From: Streptomyces sp. 71268
GTDB lineage: Bacteria; Actinomycetota; Actinomycetes; Streptomycetales; Streptomycetaceae
Direction: 5' to 3'
Assembly (NCBI RefSeq): GCF_029392895.1
Contig: NZ_CP114200.1
Span: 649,501-713,500 of the forward strand
Length of the DNA stretch: 64,000 nt
The position numbers were made by a program, and so were the translations under genes. This document shows, piece by piece, positions 8,082-15,739 of the stretch. Below the pieces are notes generated by a model, which worked only from the letters and a program-made list of their open reading frames with translations, was not told where the DNA came from and did not search any database. Position 1 is the stretch's first letter; each line of letters opens with the position of its first letter.

Positions 8082-8783
8082 GTGTCCGGCACTGCATCCG
8101 CCTCCAACAGCGACCCCGCCCCCGCGCACGCCCACCCCGACGCGGGGTCGGGCGGCGGCCCCGACGAGGGGTTGGACGCCGCGTTCTTCCTGCGGTGGCT
8201 GGCGGCGGCCGCCGCCGCCGTGGACCGCGAGGCGGACCGCCTCACCGAACTCGACGCGGCGATCGGGGACGCCGACCACGGCAGCAACCTGCGACGCGGA
8301 TTCGCCGCCGTGGCCACCGCCCTGGACGCGGGCCCACCGGGCACCCCGGGGGCGGTGCTGGCGCTGGCCGGCCGGCAGTTGATCTCGACGGTGGGAGGCG
8401 CCTCCGGGCCGCTGTACGGCACCCTGCTGCGGCGTACGGGCAAGGAGCTCGGCGACGCGCAACGGGTGAGCGTCGCCGAGCTGGGCGCGGCGCTGCGCGC
8501 GGGCGTCGCGGCGGTGGCGCAGCTCGGCGGCTCCGCGCCGGGCGACAAGACGATGCTGGACGCGCTGGTGCCCGGCGCGGACGCGCTCGGCGCGTCCGAC
8601 GCGGCGGGCGACCCGTTCGACGCGGTGCGGGCCGCGGCGGAGGAGGGCGCGCGGGCCACGGAGGCGCTGCGGGCCCGCAAGGGCCGGGCCAGCTATCTCG
8701 GTGAGCGCAGCGTCGGACACCTGGACCCGGGGGCCAGCTCGTCGGCCCTGTTGTTCGCGACGCTCGCGGAGGTGGCGCGGTGA
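8082..8783 (+). CDS. dhaL: Dihydroxyacetone kinase, ADP-binding subunit DhaL
   Basis: This 233-residue protein carries the tightly bound ADP that is phosphorylated by DhaM and then phosphorylates Dha on DhaK. The Mg-ADP motif AAIGDADHGSNLRRGF is clear near residue ~68, followed by GGASGPLYG and GDKTMLDALVPG, all family hallmarks. About 30 extra low-complexity residues rich in Ala/Pro/Gly precede the domain. GTG at 8082 has AAGGGA seven bases upstream. The gene lies 127 bases after dhaK and its TGA overlaps the dhaM start, so dhaL and dhaM are coupled. Confidence 0.93.
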   Translation: MSGTASASNSDPAPAHAHPDAGSGGGPDEGLDAAFFLRWLAAAAAAVDREADRLTELDAAIGDADHGSNLRRGFAAVATALDAGPPGTPGAVLALAGRQLISTVGGASGPLYGTLLRRTGKELGDAQRVSVAELGAALRAGVAAVAQLGGSAPGDKTMLDALVPGADALGASDAAGDPFDAVRAAAEEGARATEALRARKGRASYLGERSVGHLDPGASSSALLFATLAEVAR

Positions 8784-9205
8784 GCGCGGTGCAGCGGGTG
8801 GCGCAGGAGGGGCGGGTCGGGGTGGTCGTGGTCTCGCACAGCGGGCCGGTCGCGGAGGCGGTCGCCGAGCTGGCGCGCGGGCTGGCCGGGCTGACGACGG
8901 CACCGGTCGCGCCGGCCGGCGGCACCCGGGACGGCGGTCTCGGCACAAGCGCGGATCTCGTCGTCGAGGCGGCGCGGGCGGTGGACGGCGGCGCAGGCGT
9001 GGCCCTCCTGGTGGATCTGGGCAGCGCCGTCCTCACGGTGAAGGCGCTGCTGGCCGAGGGGGACGAACTGCCGGCCGGCACCCGGCTGGTGGACGCGCCG
9101 CTGGTGGAGGGGGCGGTGGCGGCGGTGGTCACCTCGGCCACCGGCGCCGACCTCGACGCCGTGGCGGCGGCGGCCGAGGAGGCGTACGGCTACCGCAAGG
9201 TGTGA
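8780..9205 (+). CDS. dhaM: Dihydroxyacetone kinase phosphotransfer subunit DhaM (EIIA)
   Basis: This 141-residue protein is a mannose-type EIIA domain. The phosphorylated histidine is His20 in VGVVVVSHSGPVAE, and the LVDLGSAVLTVKALL segment is typical of the family. It takes phosphate from PTS HPr and rephosphorylates ADP on DhaL. Unlike E. coli DhaM it has no fused HPr or EI-like domains, so it depends on general PTS proteins encoded elsewhere. The GTG start overlaps the dhaL stop (GTGA). A strong hairpin follows five bases after the stop. Confidence 0.9.
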   Translation: MSAVQRVAQEGRVGVVVVSHSGPVAEAVAELARGLAGLTTAPVAPAGGTRDGGLGTSADLVVEAARAVDGGAGVALLVDLGSAVLTVKALLAEGDELPAGTRLVDAPLVEGAVAAVVTSATGADLDAVAAAAEEAYGYRKV

Positions 9206-9209
9206 CCCG

Positions 9210-9238
9210 GCGCCGGCCCCGGGGTTCGGGGCCGGCGC
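9210..9238 (+). terminator. Hairpin terminator after dhaM
   Basis: GCGCCGGCCCC (9210-9220) and its exact reverse complement (9228-9238) make an 11-bp GC stem with a 7-base loop, starting five bases after the dhaM stop. There is no T-run, as is usual in actinomycetes. Confidence 0.75.
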
Positions 9239-9372
9239 ACCACCGGGCCCCTCCCCGCCCGCCGCCGCCCGAATGTCCCGATGTCCCGCCGCCGACTGCC
9301 TGGTGGGAGGCGTGCCGCCGGGCCGCGAAACATGATCGCGCGGCGCGGCGAGGGCTCCGTACACTGCCCGGC

Positions 9373-9756
9373 ATGGCATGCCGCATCAGTGAGCTGATCC
9401 TCGAATGCACCGATCCCGAGCGACTCGCCGCCTTCTGGTGCGAGGTGCTCGGCTACGTAGAGATCGGCCGGGAGGACGACGGGGGCATCGAGATCGGTCC
9501 GCCCGAGGTCGGCTTCGGCGGTCCGCAGCCCACCATCATCCTGAGCCCCAACGACGCCCCGCCCACCGCGAAGCCACGGCTGCACATCGACGTCAACCCC
9601 ACCGACCGCGACCAGGACGCCGAGTTGGAACGGCTGCTCGCGCTCGGCGCCAGGCCCGCCGACGTCGGCCAGACGGGCGCCGAGGACTGGCACGTGCTGG
9701 CGGACCCGGAGGGCAACGTGTTCTGCCTGTTGCGCGCCCGCGTGCGGCCCGTCTAG
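9373..9756 (+). CDS. VOC/glyoxalase-fold protein
   Basis: This 127-residue protein has the vicinal oxygen chelate fold. It opens with ISELILECTDPERLAAFWCEVLGY, the usual first beta-alpha unit, continues with LHIDVNP in the middle, and closes with DWHVLADPEGNVFCLL. Members range from glyoxalases and dioxygenases to antibiotic-binding resistance proteins, so the reaction cannot be named. ATG at 9373 begins exactly where family similarity begins; the frame is open far upstream but that part is not coding. The Shine-Dalgarno is weak. It is monocistronic, ending at a shared terminator, and has no obvious tie to the iron block beyond it. Confidence 0.82.
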   Translation: MACRISELILECTDPERLAAFWCEVLGYVEIGREDDGGIEIGPPEVGFGGPQPTIILSPNDAPPTAKPRLHIDVNPTDRDQDAELERLLALGARPADVGQTGAEDWHVLADPEGNVFCLLRARVRPV

Positions 9757-9783
9757 CCACGGGCGACCGGGCGCCGGCCCGGG

Positions 9784-9826
9784 GCGGTCACCGACGAGGA
9801 AACCCGGAAACCCCGTCGTTGACCGC
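9784..9826. terminator. Bidirectional terminator between convergent genes
   Basis: A 16-base arm at 9784-9799 pairs with 9811-9826 with two mismatches around an A-rich 11-base loop. TTT follows on the plus strand. It sits between the VOC gene ending at 9756 and the ABC gene ending at 9850, so it can stop both. Confidence 0.75.
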
Positions 9827-9849
9827 CTTTCGTCGTCCCTCCGTCACAC

Positions 9850-11688
9850 CTACGAAGGCGCGCCCCGGGGCGCCGGCAGCGGGTCGAGGCCGCCGTGTTC
9901 GAGGCGGATGACCCGGGGCAGCCGCTCGATCGTGGACTCGCGGTGGGCGATGACGATCAGGGTGCGGTCGGTGCGCAGCACGTCGATGGCCGTCTCCAGC
10001 TTGTGGGCCGTCTGCGGGTCGATGTCGGCCGTGGCCTCGTCCAGAACCAGCACGGCGGGGTCGACCAGGGCCGCCCGTACCAGGCCGACCAACTGCACCT
10101 CGCCGGCCGACAGCCGGCCCTCGCCGCCGCCGAGCCGGGTCGTCAGGCCGTCCGGCAACCCGGCCACCCAGTCCTCCAGGCCGAGGCGGGCCACGGCCTG
10201 GCGGACCTCGTCGTCGGTGGGCCGGCGCGGGACCAGGGCCAGGTTGTCCTGGAGCGTCCCGCTGATCAGGTGCACCCGCTGCGGCACCAGGACGACACGC
10301 CGGCGCAGTTCGCCGGGCGGCAGCGCGCGCAGGTCAACGCCGGCGTAGCTGACGCTGCCCGCGTCGGGGGTGTACAGGCCGGTGATCAGCTTGGCCAGGG
10401 TGGTCTTGCCCGCCCCGGTCGGGCCGATCAGGGCCACCCGGTCGCCGGCCGGGATGGACAGGCTCAGGCCGTGCAGGACCTCGGCGTCGGCGACGTAGGA
10501 GTAGCGCACGTCGCGCACCTCAAGGTCACCCCGCGCGGGCGTCGTTGAAGGGATCGGGGCCGTGCCGCGTACGGCCTGTAGCGGCCGGTCCGGCGGGGCC
10601 GCCTCGTCCGTGGAGGCCTGCTTCGGGGGCGCGGCCGTCGGCTCGCGGGGGTGTGCGGTGTCGGGCGCCGCGTCGTTCTCGGTGGTCTCGGCGACGTGCG
10701 GGGCGGTCGTCGTGAGCAGGTCGAGCAGCCGGGCCAGGCCGACCTTGGTGAGTTGCAACTGGCCGACGAGGTTGGACGCCTGGGTGGCCGAGTCGAAGAG
10801 TTGCCGGGTGGCCAGGATGAACACGACGACGGTGCCGACGCTGATCTGGCCGTCGGCGGCCAGCCAGCCGCCGAGCAGCAGCAGGACCACCGTGGTCAGG
10901 CCCTGCACGACGCGCGAGAGGCTGATGATGAACAGCGACTTCTGGGTGCGCCGCGCGGCCTGGTAGCGGTGCTCGCTGTCGGCCAGGAACCGCGCTCGCC
11001 AGCCGCCCACACCGTTGTTGGTCTGCAACATCTCGCGGGCCGTCACCAGCTCCCGGTAGGTGGCGGCGACGGTGCCGGCGGCGGCCGCCTCGGCCGCGAA
11101 GGCCGGGCCCGCCGCGCGCTTGAAGCGGCGCAGCACCCACACGATGCCGGGCACGAACACCACGAGCAACGCGAGGGTGAGCAGCGGCGAGTAGCTGAGC
11201 AGCAGGACGGTGGTGAACAGCAGGTAGCCGAGGACGGTGAGGACCTCGGGCAACTGGCCACGGACGAAGTTGGCGAGGTCGGCGATCTCCGTGGTGGTGC
11301 GCCGCAGCAGATCGCCGGAGCGGTGTGCCTCAAGAAAGCGCAGCGGGGCCTGGGCCAGGCGTCGTACGGCCAGTTCGCGCAGGCCGCGCACGACGCGTTC
11401 GCCGACCGTGGTGAGCCAGATCTCGGACTGCCGGAACAGTACGAGGCGCACCACGACGAGGCCCACCAGCACGCCGGCGGCGGTGAGCAGGCCGTCGCGG
11501 TCGTCCTCGATGAGCTGGTCGACGCCGGCGCCGATGACGGCCGGCACGGCGACCGTGCAGGCGGTGGCCGCTGCGCTGCCGACCAGGGCCAGCGCGATGC
11601 CGCGCCGCTCGGGGCGCAGGTAGGGCCAGGCGCGGCGCAGTACGGCCGTCTGGTCGGGGGTCTCGGAGAGCCCTGGCTGCTCAGCCAC
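9850..11688 (-). CDS. Exporter-fold ABC half-transporter (catalytic half of a heterodimer)
   Basis: This 612-residue membrane protein has a six-helix permease domain at ~20-320, a 60-residue Pro/Ala/Thr-rich acidic linker, and an ATPase domain at ~385-600. The ATPase has a canonical Walker A (GPTGAGKTT) and Walker B with catalytic glutamate (VLVLDEATADID) and H-loop (IAHRES), but the signature reads LSAGE rather than LSGGQ. Its partner, encoded upstream with an 8-base overlap, has the opposite defects, so together they form one good and one degenerate ATP site. It is last in a probable operon with a siderophore reductase gene, which points to siderophore transport. Direction is open: exporter-fold pairs such as IrtAB and YbtPQ import siderophores, but export of the nearby NRPS product is equally possible. 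GTG start at 11688. Confidence 0.88.
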   Translation of the reverse strand: MAEQPGLSETPDQTAVLRRAWPYLRPERRGIALALVGSAAATACTVAVPAVIGAGVDQLIEDDRDGLLTAAGVLVGLVVVRLVLFRQSEIWLTTVGERVVRGLRELAVRRLAQAPLRFLEAHRSGDLLRRTTTEIADLANFVRGQLPEVLTVLGYLLFTTVLLLSYSPLLTLALLVVFVPGIVWVLRRFKRAAGPAFAAEAAAAGTVAATYRELVTAREMLQTNNGVGGWRARFLADSEHRYQAARRTQKSLFIISLSRVVQGLTTVVLLLLGGWLAADGQISVGTVVVFILATRQLFDSATQASNLVGQLQLTKVGLARLLDLLTTTAPHVAETTENDAAPDTAHPREPTAAPPKQASTDEAAPPDRPLQAVRGTAPIPSTTPARGDLEVRDVRYSYVADAEVLHGLSLSIPAGDRVALIGPTGAGKTTLAKLITGLYTPDAGSVSYAGVDLRALPPGELRRRVVLVPQRVHLISGTLQDNLALVPRRPTDDEVRQAVARLGLEDWVAGLPDGLTTRLGGGEGRLSAGEVQLVGLVRAALVDPAVLVLDEATADIDPQTAHKLETAIDVLRTDRTLIVIAHRESTIERLPRVIRLEHGGLDPLPAPRGAPS

Positions 11689-13420
11689 CCGCGCTCACCC
11701 GCTCCTCGTCGGCCGCGGCCGGGGCGGTGTGCGCCAGGGTGATGACGCGGTCGGCGGCGGCGAGCACGGCCGGGCGGTGGGTGGCGAACACGACGGTGAG
11801 CCCGTCGCCTCGGCTGGTGAGTCGTTCCACGATGGCCTTCTCGGTTTCGGTGTCGACCGCTGAGGTGACGTCGTCGAGCAGCAGCACGGACGGCTTGCGC
11901 AGCAGCGCCCTGGCCAGCGCGAGTCGCTGGGACTGGCCGCCGGAGAGGGTGTTGCCGCCCTCTCCCAGCGGGGTTTCCAGGCCGTCGGGGCGCTCGGCGA
12001 GGTAGTCGTCGAGCGCGGCGAGGTGGCACGCCTCGCGCAGCTCCTCGTCGCTGAACTCGCCGCCGAGGCGCAGGTTGTCGGCGAGGGTGCCGCTGACGGT
12101 GACCGGCCGCTGCGGTACGTACGCGACGCGGGCCCGCAGTTCGTCGGGGGCGGCCTGGTCCAGGGGGACGGCCCCGTACCGTACGGTGCCCTCGCTCGGG
12201 GCGCTCAGGTGGGCGAGGACGCGTAGCAGCGTGGTCTTGCCGGAGGCCATCGGGCCGGTGAGGGCGACCAGTTCGCCGGGGCGTGCGGTGAGGCTGGTGG
12301 GGGCGAGGATCGTACGGCCCTCGCGGTGGACGGTGACGCCGTCGGCGACCAGGTCCCCGGCGGTGGGCAGCGGGGTGGGGTCGGCCGGTGTGGCCAGGGC
12401 GGGTTCGGTCTCGAAGACCTCCACCAGGCGGCGGGCGGCGGTGCGGGCCTGGCTGAGCTGGCTCAGGCGCAGGGTGAGCACGCCGACCCAGAGCACCAGC
12501 ATGCTCATCCAGCTCGTGAAGGCCACGATGCCGCCGATGGTCATGTCGTCGCGCAACACGGCCAGGCCGCCGACGGCGAGGCCGACGCCGATGGCCAGCC
12601 CGGGCACGAAGGGCGAGACGGCGGCCCAACTCGCGGAGACGCGGGCGGTGACGAGGGTGTGCCGGGTGACGTGGGAGCTGCGTTCGTCGTGCCGTTCGAC
12701 CAGCGCCCGCTCGCCGCCGAGGCCGCGTACGGCGGCGCTGGCGGACAGCAGTTCCTCGACGGCGTCGGCCCGGGCGCCGTGCGCGGCGGACAGGTCGGCG
12801 TTGGCCGCTCCGAACCACTTGGGAAACAGCACCGTGTTGATGATCACCAGCGGTGGTACGCAGGCGAGGCCGACGACGGCGAGCAGCGGGTCGAGCCCGA
12901 GGATGGCGATGATCATGACGGTGAAGCCGATGACGCCGGTGACGAAGGAGGCGAACCCCATCAGCCAGGTGCGCACCAGGTCCACGTCGCGCGTGCCGCG
13001 CATGCTGAGGTCGCCCTCGCCGTACCGGTCCATGGCGGCCTCGTCGAGTACGCCGATCCGGTCGGCCAGGCGCAGGTAGAGCCGGTTTCCGGTGAGTGTC
13101 GCGCTGACCGTGGACTGCCAGCCGAGGACGATCTCGCCGAGCGCGGCGGCCACGCTGACGGCGGCGATGACGCCGGCCCAGCGCAGCGTCGCGGGCGGGT
13201 CGTCCACCGTGATGCCCTGGTCGAGGGCGCGTTCGACGCACCAGGGCAGGCCGATGAGGGCGAGTTGGTAGAGCAGTCCGCCGACGACGGCGATGGTGAC
13301 GCGGCCCGCGTTGTCGCGCAGGCACCACAGCAGCAGGCCACCGGGGCCGGTCCGTACGGCGGGGGTGGCGGGGGCGGCGGGGTTCGAGGGGTGTGACACG
13401 GCGGCGGGCGGGCGCGTCAT
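11681..13420 (-). CDS. Exporter-fold ABC half-transporter (degenerate half of a heterodimer)
   Basis: This 579-residue membrane protein has a permease domain at ~30-320 followed by an ATPase domain at ~350-570. The signature motif is canonical (LSGGQSQRLALARAL). Walker A is altered (GPMASGKTT) and Walker B ends in D-D instead of D-E (VLLLDDVTSAVD), so the catalytic glutamate is an aspartate. This is the pattern of the non-hydrolysing half of heterodimeric exporters-fold transporters. ATG at 13420 has GGGAG six bases upstream. The 3' end overlaps the partner gene by eight bases, and the siderophore reductase gene ends 145 bases upstream on the same strand, so iron-regulated co-expression is likely. 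Confidence 0.88.
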   Translation of the reverse strand: MTRPPAAVSHPSNPAAPATPAVRTGPGGLLLWCLRDNAGRVTIAVVGGLLYQLALIGLPWCVERALDQGITVDDPPATLRWAGVIAAVSVAAALGEIVLGWQSTVSATLTGNRLYLRLADRIGVLDEAAMDRYGEGDLSMRGTRDVDLVRTWLMGFASFVTGVIGFTVMIIAILGLDPLLAVVGLACVPPLVIINTVLFPKWFGAANADLSAAHGARADAVEELLSASAAVRGLGGERALVERHDERSSHVTRHTLVTARVSASWAAVSPFVPGLAIGVGLAVGGLAVLRDDMTIGGIVAFTSWMSMLVLWVGVLTLRLSQLSQARTAARRLVEVFETEPALATPADPTPLPTAGDLVADGVTVHREGRTILAPTSLTARPGELVALTGPMASGKTTLLRVLAHLSAPSEGTVRYGAVPLDQAAPDELRARVAYVPQRPVTVSGTLADNLRLGGEFSDEELREACHLAALDDYLAERPDGLETPLGEGGNTLSGGQSQRLALARALLRKPSVLLLDDVTSAVDTETEKAIVERLTSRGDGLTVVFATHRPAVLAAADRVITLAHTAPAAADEERVSAGG

Positions 13421-13565
13421 GTGCCGCTCCCGGCGGGGAGTGTGGGCATGGTCGGGTTGACCTCCGTTGGCCGTGCTGGGTGGGGGCGTCGCGGCTGGTG
13501 GGCGCGGGCGGGCCCGGGGGGGCCGGGGTGCCGGTTCGGGGGTGGTGACCGGACATGGGGCGGGC

Positions 13566-14369
13566 TCAGACCTCGCTGTCCTGGGTCTCGCCCCGCGTCC
13601 AGTACGCGGTGAGGTGGGTGTGTGCCCGGTCCATGCCGTGGGTGCGGACGTAGTGGCCGCGCAGGGCCTTGACGACGCCGCGTTCGGCCGCGCCCCACAC
13701 CCGGCCGGCCCCAGGCGGCAGGGGCGTCGCGAGCGCGGCGTCGTGCAGCGGCTGCCCCGCCGGGCGACCGTCGCGGTGCAGCCAGGTGATCTCGGCGTCC
13801 GCCGCGGTGGGCAGCGGCTGCTCCTCCTGCGCGTCGGCGATCTCGATGAGCACCCGGGCCCTGGCCCCGGCGGGCAGCGCGGCCAGCGTGACGGCGATGG
13901 CGGGGATGGCCGTCTCGTCGCCGAGGAAGAGGTGCCAGGGGGCTTCGACGTCGAGTTGGTAGGCGGGGCTGGGCCCGAACCAGATGCTCTCGTCGCCGGG
14001 CCGTACGGTCTCGGCCCAGCCCGACGCGAGCTGGTCGGCGCCGTGCAGGACGAAGTCCATGTCCACCTCGGCCTGTTCGGGGCGGTGGTGGCGGATGGTG
14101 TAGCGGCGCAGCCGGGGGCGGGCGACGGGCAGCAGGGCGCGGGCCGCCTCGGCGGTGAAGGGCCGGGGCAGTTCGACGTGCGGCTCGTAGAAGTAGAGCG
14201 CGACGTGCTGGTCGGTGCCGTTGCTCAGAAAGCCTGACAGGTCGTCACCTCCGAAGGTGATCCTGGTCATACGCGGGGTGATCCGGCGCACCTGGCGCAC
14301 CCTCGTGACGTTCAGCCTGCCCGGCCGACGGCTCGCGTACCGGTGCTCTTGGATCGACGCCCCGCTCAT
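13566..14369 (-). CDS. Siderophore-interacting protein (ferric-siderophore reductase, ViuB family)
   Basis: This 267-residue flavoprotein releases iron from imported ferric siderophores by reduction. The FAD-binding signature RRYTIR (in PRLRRYTIRHH), the following DMDFVLHG, the AYQLDVEAPWHLFLGDETAIPAIA segment at the start of the NAD(P)H-binding half, and AERGVVKALRGHYV near the end are all typical of the SIP family. Length is normal. ATG at 14369 is chosen because GAGGAG lies just upstream and similarity starts soon after; an in-frame TTG at 14393 is possible. It is divergent from the siderophore-binding lipoprotein gene across an iron box and is followed by the ABC pair. In mycobacterial IrtA, SIP and ABC domains are one protein. 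Confidence 0.9.
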   Translation of the reverse strand: MSGASIQEHRYASRRPGRLNVTRVRQVRRITPRMTRITFGGDDLSGFLSNGTDQHVALYFYEPHVELPRPFTAEAARALLPVARPRLRRYTIRHHRPEQAEVDMDFVLHGADQLASGWAETVRPGDESIWFGPSPAYQLDVEAPWHLFLGDETAIPAIAVTLAALPAGARARVLIEIADAQEEQPLPTAADAEITWLHRDGRPAGQPLHDAALATPLPPGAGRVWGAAERGVVKALRGHYVRTHGMDRAHTHLTAYWTRGETQDSEV

Positions 14370-14432
14370 CCTGGTGGGCTCCTCACTCCTCAACGGCGGC
14401 CAACTCCTTAGATCTTGCGGTCAAGGAGTAAG

Positions 14433-14451
14433 TTAGGCAAGCCTAACCTTT
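14433..14451. promoter_or_regulatory. Iron box (DmdR/IdeR-type operator)
   Basis: TTAGGCAAGCCTAACCTTT matches the 19-base consensus TWAGGTTAGSCTWACCTWA at 16 positions, and its core GTTAGGC-AA-GCCTAAC (14432-14447) is a perfect inverted repeat. It lies between the divergent starts of the siderophore reductase (14369) and the binding lipoprotein (14499). One site can therefore repress both directions when iron is plentiful. Confidence 0.8.
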
Positions 14452-14498
14452 CATGCGCGGCATCGTCGCGCCGTATTCGACGTGCGAGGAGATCTGAG

Positions 14499-15494
14499 AT
14501 GACCCGATCCGCCACCCCGTTCACGCCTGTGAAGCGCCGGGCGTTCCTCGGCGGACTGGCCGGAACAGCCGCCGCCATCGGACTGACAGCCTGCGGGGTG
14601 AGCGAATCCAACGACGACGACAAGAAGGACGACAAGGGGGGCGAGGGCGGCGGGAAGCAGGACACCCGCAGCGTCAGGACCGACAACGGAACCATCGAGG
14701 CCCCGGCCCACCCGCAGCGCGTCATCGCCTGCGAGAACTGGGACACCCTGATGCTCCTCGACCTCGGCATCGTGCCGGTGGGCATCCCCGACGGCATCGC
14801 GAACCCGGCCGCGCTGCCCGCGGACGTCTACCAGAAGCTGCGCCGGGTCAAGACGATCGGCGTGGCCGGCACGCCCAACGCGCAGGCGATCGGCGCGCTC
14901 AAGCCCGACCTGATCGTCGACCAGTTCTACAAGGACAAGACCGCGCCGCTGAAGACCATCGCCCCGGTCGCGTACTTCAACTGGTCCGACAGCGGGGCCC
15001 TGTGGTACGAGCAGCTCGACAAGGTCGCCGACGCGGTCAACCGGCGCGACGCGCTCACCGACGCCAAGTCGGAATACCGCCGACGGCTGAGGGAGGTCAA
15101 GGACGCCCACGCCGCGCAGATCTCCAAGACCACCTGGGCGCCGCTCAGCGGCGGCCAGAACGGGGCGTTCTTCCTCGGCTCGCCACTGCTGACCGTCATG
15201 CGCGACCTGGGCCTGCGGATCGGCGCCAGGATCGCCAAGGACGAGGCCGGGTTCGTCCAGAAGTCGTACGAGGAGCTGGAGATCCTGGACGACTGCGACG
15301 TGCTGCTCTACCCGCACCTCTTCGACGGCAAGGCCCCCGCCCTCACCCAGCAGTTGCTGGACAACAAGGTCTGGAAGGGGGTGCGCGCGGTCAAGGCCGG
15401 GCACGCCTTCCCGATCAAGCATTACACCGTCGGCTCCTACCGCTGGGCCAACGGCGCGGTGGACGAGATCGAGAAGATCCTGCGGAAGCTGTAA
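14499..15494 (+). CDS. Siderophore-binding lipoprotein of an iron ABC importer (FecB/FepB type)
   Basis: This 331-residue exported protein is anchored to the outer face of the membrane. The signal has a twin-arginine-like KRRAFLGG and ends in the lipobox LTAC, followed by a charged Asp/Lys/Gly linker, so Tat export and lipidation are likely. The rest is a class III solute-binding fold with RVIACENWDTLMLLDLGIVPVGIP at the first lobe and KPDLIVDQFY typical of siderophore binders. ATG at 14499 has GAGGAG seven bases upstream. No matching permease or ATPase gene follows; a hairpin ends the transcript. The permease is either elsewhere or the exporter-fold pair next door serves that role. The ligand is unknown. 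Confidence 0.9.
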   Translation: MTRSATPFTPVKRRAFLGGLAGTAAAIGLTACGVSESNDDDKKDDKGGEGGGKQDTRSVRTDNGTIEAPAHPQRVIACENWDTLMLLDLGIVPVGIPDGIANPAALPADVYQKLRRVKTIGVAGTPNAQAIGALKPDLIVDQFYKDKTAPLKTIAPVAYFNWSDSGALWYEQLDKVADAVNRRDALTDAKSEYRRRLREVKDAHAAQISKTTWAPLSGGQNGAFFLGSPLLTVMRDLGLRIGARIAKDEAGFVQKSYEELEILDDCDVLLYPHLFDGKAPALTQQLLDNKVWKGVRAVKAGHAFPIKHYTVGSYRWANGAVDEIEKILRKL

Positions 15495-15505
15495 CGCGCG
15501 CGCCA

Positions 15506-15537
15506 GGGCGCGGGGTGGCAACGGCCGCCCCGCGCCC
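15506..15537 (+). terminator. Hairpin terminator after the lipoprotein gene
   Basis: GGGCGCGGGG (15506-15515) pairs perfectly with CCCCGCGCCC (15528-15537) across a 12-base loop, starting 11 bases after the stop codon. Confidence 0.7.
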
Positions 15538-15688
15538 GGCCGTTCCGCCCCGCACGGCGCTCTCGGCCCTGCGGGGCCCGGCGCATGCCCTGGGCCCTGT
15601 CGCCCCGCCGGGCCGGGAGACCCCGCCGGACATACGGGCGCCCCGGGGCTCCCCGCGCCTCTGGCGGGGCGGCGCCCCCGCGTGCCCG

Positions 15689-15720
15689 TGGTGCGCCGGG
15701 GCGCGGGCCCCGGCGCACCA
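15689..15720 (-). terminator. Hairpin terminator of the NRPS operon
   Basis: TGGTGCGCCGGGGC (15689-15702) pairs without mismatch with 15707-15720 across a 4-base loop. It lies 20 bases beyond the stop of the last NRPS gene on the minus strand, so it probably ends the long NRPS transcript. Confidence 0.75.
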
Positions 15721-15739
15721 GCCGTACGGCGCCCGCTCG

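Noticed and set aside
8701-9372. N-terminal extension of the VOC gene frame
   Set aside because: This part overlaps dhaL/dhaM in another frame and the terminator hairpin; VOC similarity begins exactly at ATG 9373.
13417-13698. Small minus-strand frame between the siderophore reductase and the ABC genes
   Set aside because: Half of it overlaps the reductase gene, it is Pro/Arg/His-rich, and the 145-base gap shows no ribosome binding site for a separate peptide.
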